Shown here: piece after piece, positions 21,616 through 33,699 of the stretch
How the letters are laid out: each line of letters opens with the position of its first letter
Position numbering within the stretch: the first letter of the stretch is position 1
Source of the DNA: Archivesica marissinica
Taxonomy: Eukaryota; Mollusca; Bivalvia; Venerida; Vesicomyidae
NCBI GenBank assembly: GCA_014843695.1
Contig: CM026393.1
Span: forward strand, 3,070,615 to 3,134,614
DNA length: 64,000 bases
Direction of reading: 5' to 3'
Position numbers and translations under genes: made by a program
Notes under the pieces: model-generated
The model's input: the letters and a program-made list of their open reading frames with translations, nothing else
The model's database searches: none
What the model was told of the DNA's origin: nothing

Positions 21616-21812
21616 ACAACTTATATTAATCACTCTCGTTAGCGCGGATGAGAGCGTAAATGTGGTCATTCGTGTGGGAGGAAACCGGAGTACCCGGAGA
21701 AAACCCACCTGTCCGATCTGGCAATTCATCTCACATACTTCCTGGTCCGAGGATCGAACCCAGGTTGCATTGGTGAGAAGAGAGCGTGCTAACCACTGTG
21801 CTAATCGGACAG
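21616..21812 (-). mobile_element. SINE family C, full head, in TANGO6 intron
   Basis: Minus-strand head GTCCGATTAGCACAGTGGTT with B-box GGGTTCGATCCTCGG, then GGAAGTATGTGAGATG, the GGGTTTTCTCCGGGTACTCC body and the tail AGAGTGATTAATATAAGTTG. It inserted only about 60 bp upstream of the acceptor of the 673-bp exon. Confidence 0.87.
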
Positions 21813-21964
21813 CCGATCTGATGAACAGAAATGTAGTCCGGATTTAAATGATTTTGTGAGGTCATACTTTCAGGAATAACATATTGAGCATTTGTTCATC
21901 AGACCAGGAATTTGTAAACATGATTATTCGGTGGTATGTTTTCATTGCCACTGAGATGTTGGAA

Positions 21965-22130
21965 GTATGTCACATTGTTAGATGGTACTGTGGTCTCCAG
22001 ATCGGACTGGAGTATTTCCTCCGGTTACCTCCAACACGAATGACCACAAATACTTGTACTCTGTCATAAGTAATTAATATAAGTTGTTACAGCTTGTTTC
22101 GCAATCATTGTAAAATAAAGTTTACAGTTC
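21965..22130 (+). mobile_element. SINE family C, 5'-truncated copy
   Basis: Body and tail only: ATGGTACTGTGGTCTCCAGA, CTCCGGTTACCTCCAACACG, AATATAAGTTGTTACAGC, TTGTTTCGCAATCATTGTAA, ending AATAAAGTTTAC. Orientation is opposite to the copy at 21616-21812, so transcripts of this intron could fold the two together. Confidence 0.75.
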
Positions 22131-22149
22131 ATACTTTATATACAAGGTG

Positions 22150-22962
22150 AATTACATCTTACATACCAGGGTGAAATCTGGTAATTACACGTTACAAACA
22201 AGGTGAATATATGCTACAAATGGTGTGAATTACACATTACAAACCAGGTGAATATATGCTACACATGATATGAATTACACATTACAAACCAGGTGAATAT
22301 ATGCTACAAATAATGTGAATTACACGTTACAAACAAGGTGAATATATGCTACAAATGATATGAATTACACATTACAAACAAGGTGAATATATGCTACAAA
22401 TAATGTGAATTACACATTACAAACAAGGTGAATATATGCTACAAATGATATGAATTACACATTACAAACAAGGTGAATATATGCTACAAATGGTGTGAAT
22501 TACACGTTACAAACAAGGTGAATATATGCTACAAATGGTGTGAATTACACATTACAAACAAGGTGAATATATGCTACAAATGATATGAATTACACATTAC
22601 AAACCAGGTGAATATATGCTACAAATAGTGTGAATTACACGTTACAAACAAGGTGAATATATGCTACAAATGATATGAATTACACATTACAAACAAGGTG
22701 AATATATGCTACAAATGGTGTGAATTACACATTACAAACAAGGTGAATATATGCTACAAATGGTGTGAATTACACATTACAAACAAGGTGAATATATGCT
22801 ACAAATGATATGAATTACACATTACAAACCAGGTGAATATATGCTACAAATAGTGTGAATTACACGTTACAAACAAGGTGAATATATGCTACAAATGATA
22901 TGAATTACACATTACAAACAAGGTGAATATATGCTACAAATGGTGTGAATTACACATTACAA
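22150..22962. repeat. 45-bp satellite with 225-bp higher-order period
   Basis: About 18 units of tgaattacacattacaaaca, aggtgaatatatgctacaaa and tggtg. Variants (GTTAC, CCAGG, GATA) recur in the same order 225 bp apart (for example 22581 and 22806), which is five units. Confidence 0.95.
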
Positions 22963-23032
22963 AAAAGATTGTTGAATTTTCATGACAGCATCATATTTCA
23001 GCAATTATTCATGAAAAATATGAACATGTAAA

Positions 23033-23204
23033 AATATCCCAATGTACTGCATCATAAATATCCCAATGTACTGCATCATAAATATCCCAATGTACTGCAT
23101 CATAAATATCCCAATGTACTGCATCATAAATATCCCAATGTACAGCATCATAAATATCCCAATGTACTGCATCATAAATATCCCAATGTACTGCATCATA
23201 AATA
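23033..23204. repeat. 24-bp satellite, 7 copies
   Basis: Seven near-identical units of atcccaatgtactgcatcat plus aaat. It is followed by about 40 bp of unique DNA before the 19-bp array. Confidence 0.95.
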
Positions 23205-23245
23205 GCACCTAAGGGGACAGCTGACAGGAGACACTCAGCAATATA

Positions 23246-26200
23246 TAGCTACATAGTGCATCTACAGCTACATAGTGCATCTACAGCTACATAGTGGATC
23301 TACAGCTACATAGTGAATCTACAGCTACATAGTGCATATACAGCTACATAGTGTATATACAGCTACATAGTGCATATACAGCTACATAGTGCATATACAG
23401 CTACATAGTGTATATACAGCTACATAGTGCATATACAGCTACATAGTGCATATACAGCTACATAGTGCATGCATATACAGCTACATAGTGCATCTACAGC
23501 TACATAGTGCATATACAGCTACATAGTGCATCTACAGCTACATAGTGCATATACAGCTACATAGTGCATATACAGCTACATAATGCATATACAGCTACAT
23601 AGTGCATATACAGCTACATAGTGCATATACAGCTACATAGTGCATATACAGCTACATAGTGCATATACAGCTACATAGTGCATATACAGCTACATAGTGC
23701 ATATACAGCTACATAGTGCATGCATATACAGCTACATAGTGCATCTACAGCTACATAGTGCATGCATATACAGCTACATAGTGCATCTACAGCTACATAG
23801 TGCATGCATATACAGCTACATAGTGCATATACAGCTACATAGTGCATATACAGCTACATAGTGCATATACAGCTACATAGTGCATGCATATACAGCTACA
23901 TAGTGCATGCATATACAGCTACATAGTGCATATACAGCTACATAGTGCATACATATACAGCTACATAGTGCATATACAGCTACATAGTGCATGCATATAC
24001 AGCTACATAGTGCATATACAGCTACATAGTGCATATACAGCTACATAGTGCATACAGAGCTACATAATGTATATACAGCTACATAGTGCATATACAGCTA
24101 CATAGTGCATGCATATACAGCTACATAGTGCATCTACAGCTACATAGTGCATGCATATACAGCTACATAGTGCATATACAGCTACATAGTGTATATACAG
24201 CTACATAGTGCATATACAGCTACATAGTGCATATACAGCTACATATACAGCTACATAGTGTATATACAGCTACATAGTGCATCTACAGCTACATAGTGCA
24301 TATACAGCTACATAGTGCATGCATATACAGCTACATAGTGCATCTACAGCTACATAGTGCATGCATATACAGCTACATAGTGTATATACAGCTACATAGT
24401 GCATATACAGCTACATAGTGCATATACAGCTACATAGTGCATTTACAGCTACATAGTGCATATACAGCTACATAGTGTATATACAGCTACATAGTGCATA
24501 TACAGCTACATAGTGCATATACAGCTACATAGTGCATATACAGCTACATAGTGCATATACAGCTACATATTGCATATACAGCTACATAGTGCATATACAG
24601 CTACATAGTGCATACATATACAGCTACATAGTGCATCTACAGCTACATAGTGCATGCATATACAGCTACATAGTGCATCTACAGCTACATAGTGCATGCA
24701 TATACAGCTACATAGTGCATATACAGCTACATAGTGCATATACAGCTACATAGTGTATATACAGCTACATAGTGCATATACAGCTACATAGTGTATATAC
24801 AGCTACATAGTGCATATACAGCTACATAGTGCATCTACAGCTACATAGTGCATATACAGCTACATAGTGCATATACAGCTACATAGTGTATATACAGCTA
24901 CATAGTGCATATACAGCTACATAGTGCATATACAGCTACATAGTGCATATACAGCTACATAGTGCATATACAGCTACATAGTGCATATACAGCTAGATAG
25001 TGCATATACAGCTACATAGTGAATCTACAGCTACATAGTGCATATACAGCTACATAGTGTATATACAGCTACATAGTGCATATACAGCTACATAGTGCAT
25101 ATACAGCTACATAGTGCATATACAGCTACATAGTGCATATACAGCTACATAGTGCATATACAGCTACATAGTGTATATACAGCTACATAGTGTATATACA
25201 GCTACATAGTGCATATACAGCTACATAGTGTATATACAGCTACATAGTGCATATACAGCTACATAGTGCATATACAGCTACATAGTGCATATACAGCTAC
25301 ATAGTGTATATACAGCTACATAGTGCATATACAGCTACATAGTGTATATACAGCTACATAGTGCATATACGGCTACATAGTGTATATACAGCTACATAGT
25401 GCATATACAGCTACATAGTGCATATACAGCTACATAGTGCATCTACAGCTACATAGTGCATCTACAGCTACATAGTGCATATACAGCTACATAGTGCATA
25501 TACAGCTACATAGTGCATGCATATACAGCTACATAGTGCATCTACAGCTACATAGTGCATGCATATACAGCTACATAGTGCATGCATATACAGCTACATA
25601 GTGCATGCATATACAGCTACATAGTGCATGCATATACAGCTACATAGTGCATATACAGCTACATAGTGCATATACAGCTACATAGTGCATGCATATACAG
25701 CTACATAGTGCATCTACAGCTACATAGTGCATGCATATACAGCTACCTAGTGTATATACAGCTACATAGTGCATATACAGCTACATAGTGTATATACAGC
25801 TACATAGTGCATATACAGCTACATAGTGCATATACAGCTACAGAGTGCATATACAGCTACATAGTGTATATACAGCTACATAGTGCATATACAGCTACAT
25901 AGTGCATATACAGCTACATAGTGCATCTACAGCTACATAGTGCATATACAGCTACATAGTGCATGCATATACAGCTACATAGTGCATCTACAGCTACATA
26001 GTGCATGCATATACAGCTACATAGTGCATGCATATACAGCTACATAGTGCATGCATATACAGCTACATAGTGCATGCATATACAGCTACATAGTGCATAT
26101 ACAGCTACATAGTGCATATACAGCTACATAGTGCATGCATATACAGCTACATAGTGCATCTACAGCTACATAGTGCATGCATATACAGCTACATAGTGCA

Positions 26201-29200
26201 TATACAGCTACATAGTGCATGCATATACAGCTACATAGTGAATCTACAGCTACATAGTGTATATACAGCTACATAGTGCATATACAGCTACATAGTGAAT
26301 CTACAGCTACATAGTGTATATACAGCTACATAGTGCATATACAGCTACATAGTGCATATACAGCTACATAGTGCATATACAGCTACATAGTGTATATACA
26401 GCTACATAGTGCATATACAGCTACATAGTGCATATACAGCTACATAGTGCATATACAGCTACATAGTGTATATACAGCTACATAGTGCATATACAGCTAC
26501 ATAGTGCATATACAGCTACATAGTGATATACAGCTACATAGTGTATATACAGCTACATAGTGCATATACAGCTACATAGTGCATATACAGCTACATAGTG
26601 TATATACAGCTACATAGTGTATATACAGCTACATAGTGCATATACAGCTACATAGTGCATATACAGCTACATAGTGTATATACAGCTACATAGTGCATAT
26701 ACAGCTACATAGTGCATATACAGCTACATAGTGCATGCATCTATAGCTACATAGTGCATATACAGCTACATAGTGCATATACAGCTACATAGTGTATATA
26801 CAGCTACATAGTGCATATACAGCTACATAGTGTATATACAGCTACATAGTGTATATATAGCTACATAGTGTATATACAGCTACATAGTGCATATACAGCT
26901 ACATAGTGTATATACAGCTACATAGTGCATATACAGCTACATAGTGCATATATAGCTACATAGTGCATGCATATACAGCTACATAGTGCATATACAGCTA
27001 CATAGTGCATGCATATACAGCTACATAGTGTATATATAGCTACATAGTGTATATACAGCTACATAGTGCATGCATATACAGCTACATAGTGTATATATAG
27101 CTACATAGTGTATATACAGCTACATAGTGTATATACAGCTACATAGTGTATATACAGCTACATAGTGCATATACAGCTACATAGTGTATATACAGCTACA
27201 TAGTGTATATACAGCTACATAGTGCATATACAGCTACATAGTGCATATACAGCTACATAGTGCATGCATCTATAGCTACATAGTGCATATACAGCTACAT
27301 AGTGCATATACAGCTACATAGTGCATATACAGCTACATAGTGTATATACAGCTACATAGTGCATATACAGCTACATAGTGCATGTACAGCTACATAGTGT
27401 ATATACAGCTACATAGTGCATGCATATACAGCTACATAGTGCATATACAGCTACATAGTGTATATACAGCTACATAGTGCATATACAGCTACATAGTGCA
27501 TGCATATACAGCTACATAGTGCATATACAGCTACATAGTGCATGCATATACAGCTACATAGTGCATCTACAGCTACATAGTGCATGCATATACAGCTACA
27601 TAGTGCATATACAGCTACATAGAGCATATACAGCTACATAGTGCATGCATATACAGCTACATAGTGCATATACAGCTACATAGTGCATATACAGCTACAT
27701 AGTGCATGCATATACAGCTACATAGTGCATATACAGCTACATAGTGCATATACAGCTACATAGTGCATATACAGCTACATAGTGCATGCATATACAGCTA
27801 CATAGTGCATCTACAGCTACATAGTGCATGCATATACAGCTACATAGTGCATATACAGCTACATAGTGCATGCATATACAGCTACATAGTGAATCTACAG
27901 CTACATAGTGTATATACAGCTACATAGTGCATATACAGCTACATAGTGAATCAACAGCTACATAGTGTATATACAGCTACATAGTGCATATACAGCTACA
28001 TAGTGTATATACAGCTACATAGTGCATATACAGCTACATAGTGTATATACAGCTACATAGTGCATATACAGCTACATAGTGCATGCATCTATAGCTACAT
28101 AGTGCATATACAGCTACATAGTGTATATACAGCTACATAGTGCATATACAGCTACATAGTGAATATACAGCTACATAGTGTATATACAGCTACATAGTGC
28201 ATATACAGCTACATAGTGCATATACAGCTACATAGTGCATATACAGCTACATAGTGCATATACAGCTACATAGTGCATATACAGCTACATAGTGTATATA
28301 CAGCTACATAGTGTATATACAGCTACATAGTGTATATACAGCTACATAGTGCATATACAGCTACATAGTGCATATACAGCTACATAGTGCATATACATAC
28401 AGCTACATAGTGCATATACAGCTACATAGTGCATATACAGCTACATAGTGTATATACAGCTACATAGTGTATATACAGCTACATAGTGTATATACAGCTA
28501 CATAGTGCATGCATATACAGCTACATAGTGCATATACAGCTACATAGTGTATATACAGCTACATAGTGTATATACAGCTACATAGTGCATATACAGCTAC
28601 ATAGTGCATATACAGCTACATAGTGCATGCATATACAGCTACATAGTGCATCTACAGCTACATAGTGCATGCATATACAGCTACATAGTGCATATACAGC
28701 TACATAGTGCATGCATATACAGCTACATAGTGCATATACAGCTACATAGTGCATATACAGCTACACAGTGCATATACAGCTACACAGTGCATATACAGCT
28801 ACATAGTGCATCTACAGCTACATAGTGCATGCATATACAGCTACATAGTGCATATACAGCTACATAGTGCATGCATATACAGCTCCATAGTGCATGCATA
28901 TACAGCTACATAGTGCATATACAGCTAAATAGTGCATATACAGCTACATAGTGCATGCATATACAGCTACATAGTGCATGCATCTATAGCTACATAGTGC
29001 ATATACAGCTACATAGTGCATATACAGCTACATAGTGCATATACAGCTACATAGTGCATATACAGCTACATAGTGCATGCATATACAGCTACATAGTGCA
29101 TATACAGCTACATAGTGCATATACAGCTACATAGTGTATATACAGCTATATAGTGCATATACAGCTACATAGTGCATATACAGCTACATAGTGCATATAC

Positions 29201-29872
29201 AGCTACATAGTGCATATACAGCTACATAGTGCATCTACAGCTACATAGTGCATATACAGCTACATAGTGCATATACAGCTACATAGTGCATCTACAGCTA
29301 CATAGTGCATATACAGCTACATAGTGTATCTACAGCTACATAGTGCATATACAGCTACATAGTGCATCTACAGCTACATAGTGCATATACAGCTACATAG
29401 TGCATATACAGCTACATAGTGCATCTACAGCTACATAGTGCATATACAGCTACATAGTGCATGCATATACAGCTACATATTGCATATACAGCTACATAGT
29501 GCATGCATATACAGCTACATAGTGCATATACAGCTACATAGTGCATATACAGCTACATAGTGCATCTACAGCTACATAGTGCATATACAGCTACATAGTG
29601 CATCTACAGCTACATAGTGCATATACAGCTACATAGTGCATATACAGCTACATAGTGCATATACAGCTACATAGTGCATGCATATACAGCTACATAGTGC
29701 ATATACAGCTACATAGTGCATGCATATACAGCTACATAGTGCATGCATATACAGCTACATAGTGCATATACAGCTACATAGTGCATGCATATACAGCTAC
29801 ATAGTGCATGCATCTATAGCTACATAGTGCATATACAGCTACATAGTGCATATATAGCTACATAGTGCATTA
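23246..29872. repeat. 19/23-bp satellite of 6.6 kb in TANGO6 intron
   Basis: More than 330 units of agctacatagtgcatatac, with frequent 23-bp forms carrying an extra GCAT and variants CTAC, GTATATAC and CATCTATAG. Long blocks recur in the same variant order (for example around 25380-25760 and 25870-26160), showing segmental amplification. The right end stops 11 bp from the splice donor of exon 29884-30072. ORFs made of repeated HIQLHSAY are by-products. Confidence 0.97.
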
Positions 29873-29883
29873 TAACCTCTCAC

Positions 29884-30072
29884 CTTTTGAGTCATTTCTT
29901 CAAAATCTTGACCTTTGTCCTTACTGATCTCTGACCATACAGCACCATGTGTTGCTATGGCAATTCTGATGTCTGTAGCCATTTCCTGTACAGAGGGTTC
30001 TGGGTGATGAGAACTTATTTCCTGCATCAGGGGTAACAACTCTTGCATATACTTTCTGTCTTTCTTTGTCAA
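29884..30072 (-). CDS. TANGO6: TANGO6 exon 5 of those seen
   Basis: Sixty-three codons in phase 0-0 reading LTKKDRKYMQELLPLMQEIS, then HHPEPSVQEMATDIRIAIAT, then HGAVWSE and a charged end. The block LPLxxxISxxHPxPxxQExAxDxRIxIxTHGA is characteristic of animal TANGO6. Acceptor TTGTTTTCAG|TTG, donor AAG|GTGAGA. The 6.6-kb satellite begins 11 bases into the downstream intron, leaving only the minimal donor sequence unique. Confidence 0.94.
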
Positions 30073-30212
30073 CTGAAAACAATAATGAGAGACATTGAGT
30101 GTTTTTCTATTACCTCCCTTGGCCGATAAAGTCCGATTTATTCCAAAATTTATATTAATCATTTTAGACGGAATCTTTTGTTTTTACTCTCACAACTAGT
30201 ATTATATTTCAG

Positions 30213-30476
30213 TCAAACCTGTGTTAGTGGTCACCTCTATTACGCAGCAAACCTGTGTTAGTGGTCACCTCTATTACGCAGCAAACCTGTGTTAGTGGTC
30301 ACCTCTATTACGCAGCAAACCTGTGTTAGTGGTCACCTCTATTACCTAGTGGTCACCTCTATTACGCAGCAAACCTGTGTTAGTGGTCACCTCTATCACC
30401 TAGTGGTCACCTCTATCACCTAGTGGTCACCTCTATCACCTAGTGGTCACCTCTATCACCTAGTGGTCACCTCTAT
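30213..30476. repeat. Minisatellite grown from a MITE end
   Basis: Four to five units with AAACCTGTGTTAGTGGTCAC plus CTCTATTACGCAGC, followed by short units of TAGTGGTCACCTCTATCACC. The first unit begins CAGTCAAACCTGTGTTAGTG, identical to the left end of the MITE at 47022-47206. It lies between TANGO6 exons 29884-30072 and 30516-30641. Confidence 0.85.
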
Positions 30477-30515
30477 CCAACCGGTCATAAATACCAGTCA
30501 GTATGGAGCTCGTAC

Positions 30516-30641
30516 CTGAAACGCGCCAGTAAGGAGGGCAGTCAGAAGTCCCATTGCCATCGTCAGTGTTTCATTCTCAAATGCTTCAAATACCAAATCC
30601 TCTGTTCGTTTACACATCTGTACACCTCTCTCTAACGTAGT
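30516..30641 (-). CDS. TANGO6: TANGO6 exon 4 of those seen
   Basis: Forty-two codons in phase 0-0: TTLERGVQMCKRTEDLVFEA, then FENETLTMAMGLLTALLTGA, then FQ. It matches the helical ATLERxxxL...ETLxxxMGLLxxxLxGA segment of TANGO6, part of the central ARM-like region. Acceptor TTTTTAATAG|ACT, donor TTTCAG|GTACGA. The codon boundaries join exactly to the exons on either side. Confidence 0.92.
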
Positions 30642-30824
30642 CTATTAAAAACAAGAATATGTGAACATTTGTGTGCCAAATAAAAAAAAAAAAATAAAGA
30701 TAATTCATGAGTCCCTAAGAACTTGTTTCAGCACAGCGCATATTAAATGGGAAACAATTATATCAAACAGTAAATTTAATTAAAAAAGTTTAAACTTTTA
30801 TGTTACAACGATTGCGTAGCAAAT

Positions 30825-30990
30825 TCTAACAACTTATATTAATCATTCTCGTTGGCGTAGACGAAAATATGGTCATTCATATGTGAGGAAACCGGAGTAC
30901 CCATCTCACATACTTCCCGGTCCGAGGATCGACCCTGGGCTGCATTGGTGAGAAGGAAGTGTGCTAACCACTGCGCTAATCGGACAGCCG
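30825..30990 (-). mobile_element. SINE family C, internally deleted copy in TANGO6 intron
   Basis: Full tRNA-like head on the minus strand (GTCCGATTAGCGCAGTGGTT, B-box GGGTCGATCCTCGG). The segment between GTGAGATGGG and TACTCCGGTTTCC is deleted. Tail GAATGATTAATATAAGTTGTT. Confidence 0.83.
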
Positions 30991-31074
30991 AAATTGGGAA
31001 AATATTTACAGCAGCAGATTTACATCCACTATCAACAGGAACTTCCAATTCAAATTTCTACATACGGTGATCCC

Positions 31075-31312
31075 AACACACAAGTTATTAATAAAACAAG
31101 ATATAGATCTACTAAACTGCAACCTATGAGACTTCTGTTCTATATATACTGAAAGCAATCCAACAAACACGTTATTAATAAAACAACATATAGATCTACT
31201 AAACTGCAACATATGAGACTTCTGTTCTATATATACTGAAAGCAATCCAACAAACACGTTATTAATAAAACAACATATAGATGTACTAAACTGCAACCTA
31301 TGAGACTTATGT
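31075..31312. repeat. 87-bp tandem repeat, almost 3 copies
   Basis: Units contain TTATTAATAAAACAACATAT, AGATCTACTAAACTGCAAC and TGAGACTTCTGTTCTATATA, then CTGAAAGCAATCCAACAAAC. Intronic in TANGO6. Divergence between units is a few bases. Confidence 0.9.
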
Positions 31313-31714
31313 GCATTTGCTTTGGGAGTGCTTGCCAATCCAACATTTTGGAAGGATTTGTGTAATTATTTCAAGCAACAAGGGTTAGACTTCTGTATGA
31401 ACAATGCATTAGACAAGACCAGTCATATTGATGACAAAAACTTTATTTTGCTACTGGTAAAGTACTACATTTTCATAAATAAATTTAGAAAAACGTTGCC
31501 AAACTTATTCGTTTTTAAAAAGTACTTAAGAGTAGAAAACAACACACAAGATGTTGCGGTCTGGTAAATGTGAATCCATCGTACTATTTAATTGATAACA
31601 AATATTTACATATAAGTACCCATTGGATATACTGTCTGTCGAGATATAGTAATTTAACAAATAGAAGTTTTTTTGTTCAGGTTTTAAGCCTGAATCGGCA
31701 CCATTTTGGGCTAT

Positions 31715-31800
31715 ATCGCCGACGGGAAGTTTACCTAACAACACCTTTCCTGGGCAGGTTCCAGCGAATAACCAGTACCAGTACAACCCTAACCAACCTC
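31715..31800 (-). mobile_element. SINE family E fragment in TANGO6 intron
   Basis: The segment with GCCGACGGGAAGTTTACCTA, CCTTTCCTGGGCAGGTTCCA and GCGAATAACCAG matches the body of the fuller copy at 32284-32472. It stops about 26 bp from the donor of exon 31826-32059. Confidence 0.7.
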
Positions 31801-31825
31801 CGTAAGAAACTAACGGTTAATTCAC

Positions 31826-32059
31826 CTTCACAAACTCTAGTGTATGTTGTGCACTCTTGATGCATGCTGGTCCTAGTGTTTCACAGACTGCTGCTAGAAC
31901 ATTCAGTAGTGTCAACTTCCTGTAGAACTGTTCTATTTTGGACTGGTGCCTCTGCTCTATATCAAGCAATGCTTGATCGCTCCGAGACCCTGTAGAAGCT
32001 TGGTCTGTGCCATGAGTGCTCTCCCCTTCTACCTCTGTCTGAATAAACAGGGTCAGTTC
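31826..32059 (-). CDS. TANGO6: TANGO6 exon 3 of those seen
   Basis: Seventy-eight codons in phase 0-0. It starts ELTLFIQTEV, has a polar insertion (EGESTHGTDQASTGSRSD), then LLDIEQRHQSKIEQFYRKLT, LLNVLAAVCETLGPACIKSA and HTLEFVK. The ELTLxIxxE...KLxLLNxLxxxxExxGPA...LxFVK framework is that of TANGO6 from other animals. Acceptor TACTTTTCAG|GAA, donor AAG|GTGAAT. SINE family E remnants lie close on both sides. Confidence 0.94.
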
Positions 32060-32283
32060 CTGAAAAGTAATTTAGTATTTTATCATTTATCGAATAAGCA
32101 GAAGATAATGCCGTGTATCTGGGTTTTTTCGCAACCATCTAATTTTATTTTATTTGCATGCATGCACCTTCAATCGCCAAAGCTAGAACAGCCAAATTTT
32201 GTTTTCATTAATAATTTTCGAAACTGCCCTGATCGATAGTATGAAATTCTAAAACATATAGAGTGTTTTTGTTATATTTAAGT

Positions 32284-32472
32284 TTATTTAACGTCGCTAC
32301 CGGTTGCCCATTTGTGCGACAGGCAGTTTACCTAACAATACCTTTCCTGGGCAGGCTCCAGCGGTTAACCAACTTTTTCATATAAAGAGAGACATGGTCT
32401 GAGCGGGGATCGAAACTGTGTCCAGCAGTGATGATAGGTTACAAGTCAGCCATTGTAACCACTCTACCACAT
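32284..32472 (-). mobile_element. SINE family E in TANGO6 intron, shares tail with family A
   Basis: On the minus strand the tRNA-like head (GTGGTAGAGTGGTTACAATG, B-box-like GTTTCGATCCCC) is followed by GGTTAACCGCTGGAGCCTGC, CCAGGAAAGGTATTG and the 3' tail ATGGGCAACCGGTAGCGACG with TTAAATAAAC. That tail is the same as in SINE family A although heads and bodies differ. Confidence 0.8.
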
Positions 32473-32617
32473 AGTTTATACAAATTTATTTTAGCTTGAT
32501 TGCGAAACAAGTTCTTACAACTTATATAAATCACTCTCGAGACGCCATGAAGGAGAGAGATGAGGCAATGTGGAATTTAAATGCCTTGCCTAAGGGCACA
32601 ATTGTAACGGCTTTAAG
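32473..32617 (-). mobile_element. SINE family B, head-less copy in TANGO6 intron
   Basis: Minus strand: CGTTACAATTGTGCCCTTAG, GCAAGGCATTTAAATTCC, then the tail TTGTTTCGCAATCAAGCTAA and AAATTTGTATAAACTA. The head is missing, and it lies immediately beside the family E copy. Confidence 0.8.
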
Positions 32618-32815
32618 CGGCCTACAGACAGTGTACCATTACTGATGACATAGTTTTCATTCTTAGGGCACTACTTACGACAGGTAAGCTTGTTTAGTGC
32701 TAATCCACAGTTGATCAGATATTATCGACAAAATGGAGGTGATTATCTGTTATTCTAACACGACCCAGCTAATAACATACATACTTGTAGGATCAAATCT
32801 ACCTCGGGTTATTCT

Positions 32816-33231
32816 GCGATATACCTACCTTGAACTATGCTGCGCGCACCGTGTTTTGGCTGTTCCATTTATACAATGCGTGTAAAGTTTTATGAATGAA
32901 AGTCACGTGATGTTTGTAAATACTACCGTGGGAATTCGCGGAAGTGAGCTATTTTTAGAATCAGATAATCTCTTGTCCGTTTCAGTTACTATTCTGTACA
33001 GTTTTATTTGACAAAATAAATAAAATTATTGATCAGTTACAACTTTTGTTCATTTATGCACTAGATTGATATTTTCCATAAAAAATAACGTCATCACCCC
33101 TTACGCGGGAGGAAATTTCGAAAGCCAAATGCAGCGGCGTTTGAAGAAAATACTCCTTTAAAATTATTAGAAGTAAGTCGTGTTAGATTCGAAATAATAA
33201 GTATCAACCGTGGTATGTCGCAGAATAACCC
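32816..33231. mobile_element. MITE with GGGTTATTCTGCG ends, in TANGO6 intron
   Basis: Inverted ends GGGTTATTCTGCGATATACC and the complement of GGTATGTCGCAGAATAACCC (one or two mismatches over 20). The 416-bp element has no coding capacity. Target duplication is unclear (at most TC on both sides), so the superfamily is undetermined. Confidence 0.75.
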
Positions 33232-33354
33232 TCGTTTGTCGTTCTTATGCCGAAATATCATATTGTCACCTATGTTTGAGTAAAATTCAGTCCCAAATAG
33301 CTAATTAAGCATAAACTTTAGTTATTTTACAATGATTGCAAAATCATTTTTAAC

Positions 33355-33470
33355 AGCATACAGACTACCCGGAGAAAACCCACATGTCCGATCTGGCATA
33401 CTACCAGGTGCTAGCATCGAACCAGAGAGGAATTGGTGAATGTGTTAACCACTGCGCTAATCAGACATAG
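33355..33470 (-). mobile_element. SINE family C, short decayed copy in TANGO6 intron
   Basis: Minus strand: GTCTGATTAGCGCAGTGGTT head, B-box-like GGTTCGATGCTAG, then CCAGATCGGACATGTGGG and TTTTCTCCGGGTAGTC. It lacks the tail. It ends 13 bp from the donor of exon 33483-33588. Confidence 0.75.
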
Positions 33471-33482
33471 TTATATAGGTAC

Positions 33483-33588
33483 CTTCAGCATATAGACTAG
33501 GAACTCTCCAGGAATGCTTGTGTTCTGTAGATCTTGCATGATGGCAACAATACACTCGACGTTAGTCTCGTGGGACTGGTCATCATCA
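33483..33588 (-). CDS. TANGO6: TANGO6 exon 2 of those seen
   Basis: 106 bp: one base that completes a Ser codon with the preceding exon (AG|T), then 35 codons DDDQSHETNVECIVAIMQDL, QNTSIPGEFLVYMLK. Acceptor CTGTTTCAG|TGAT, donor AAG|GTACCT. The segment CIVAIMQDLxxxxIPGEFL fits the TANGO6 region that precedes the ELTL block, and phase on both sides is exact. Confidence 0.9.
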
Positions 33589-33699
33589 CTGAAACAGTTA
33601 ACACCATTATAAACTACTAGACAGGATCACAGTTCCTTATTGGCAGAATCCCAGAGCAGTTCATGCGTGCCGTGTTTATATGCACGTGTCTAGTTACAA

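Noticed and set aside
31322..31567. ORF of 81 codons (and neighbours at 31526-31860) between TANGO6 exons
   Set aside because: Anonymous composition, overlaps SINE remnants, no splice signals in its orientation and no family resemblance.
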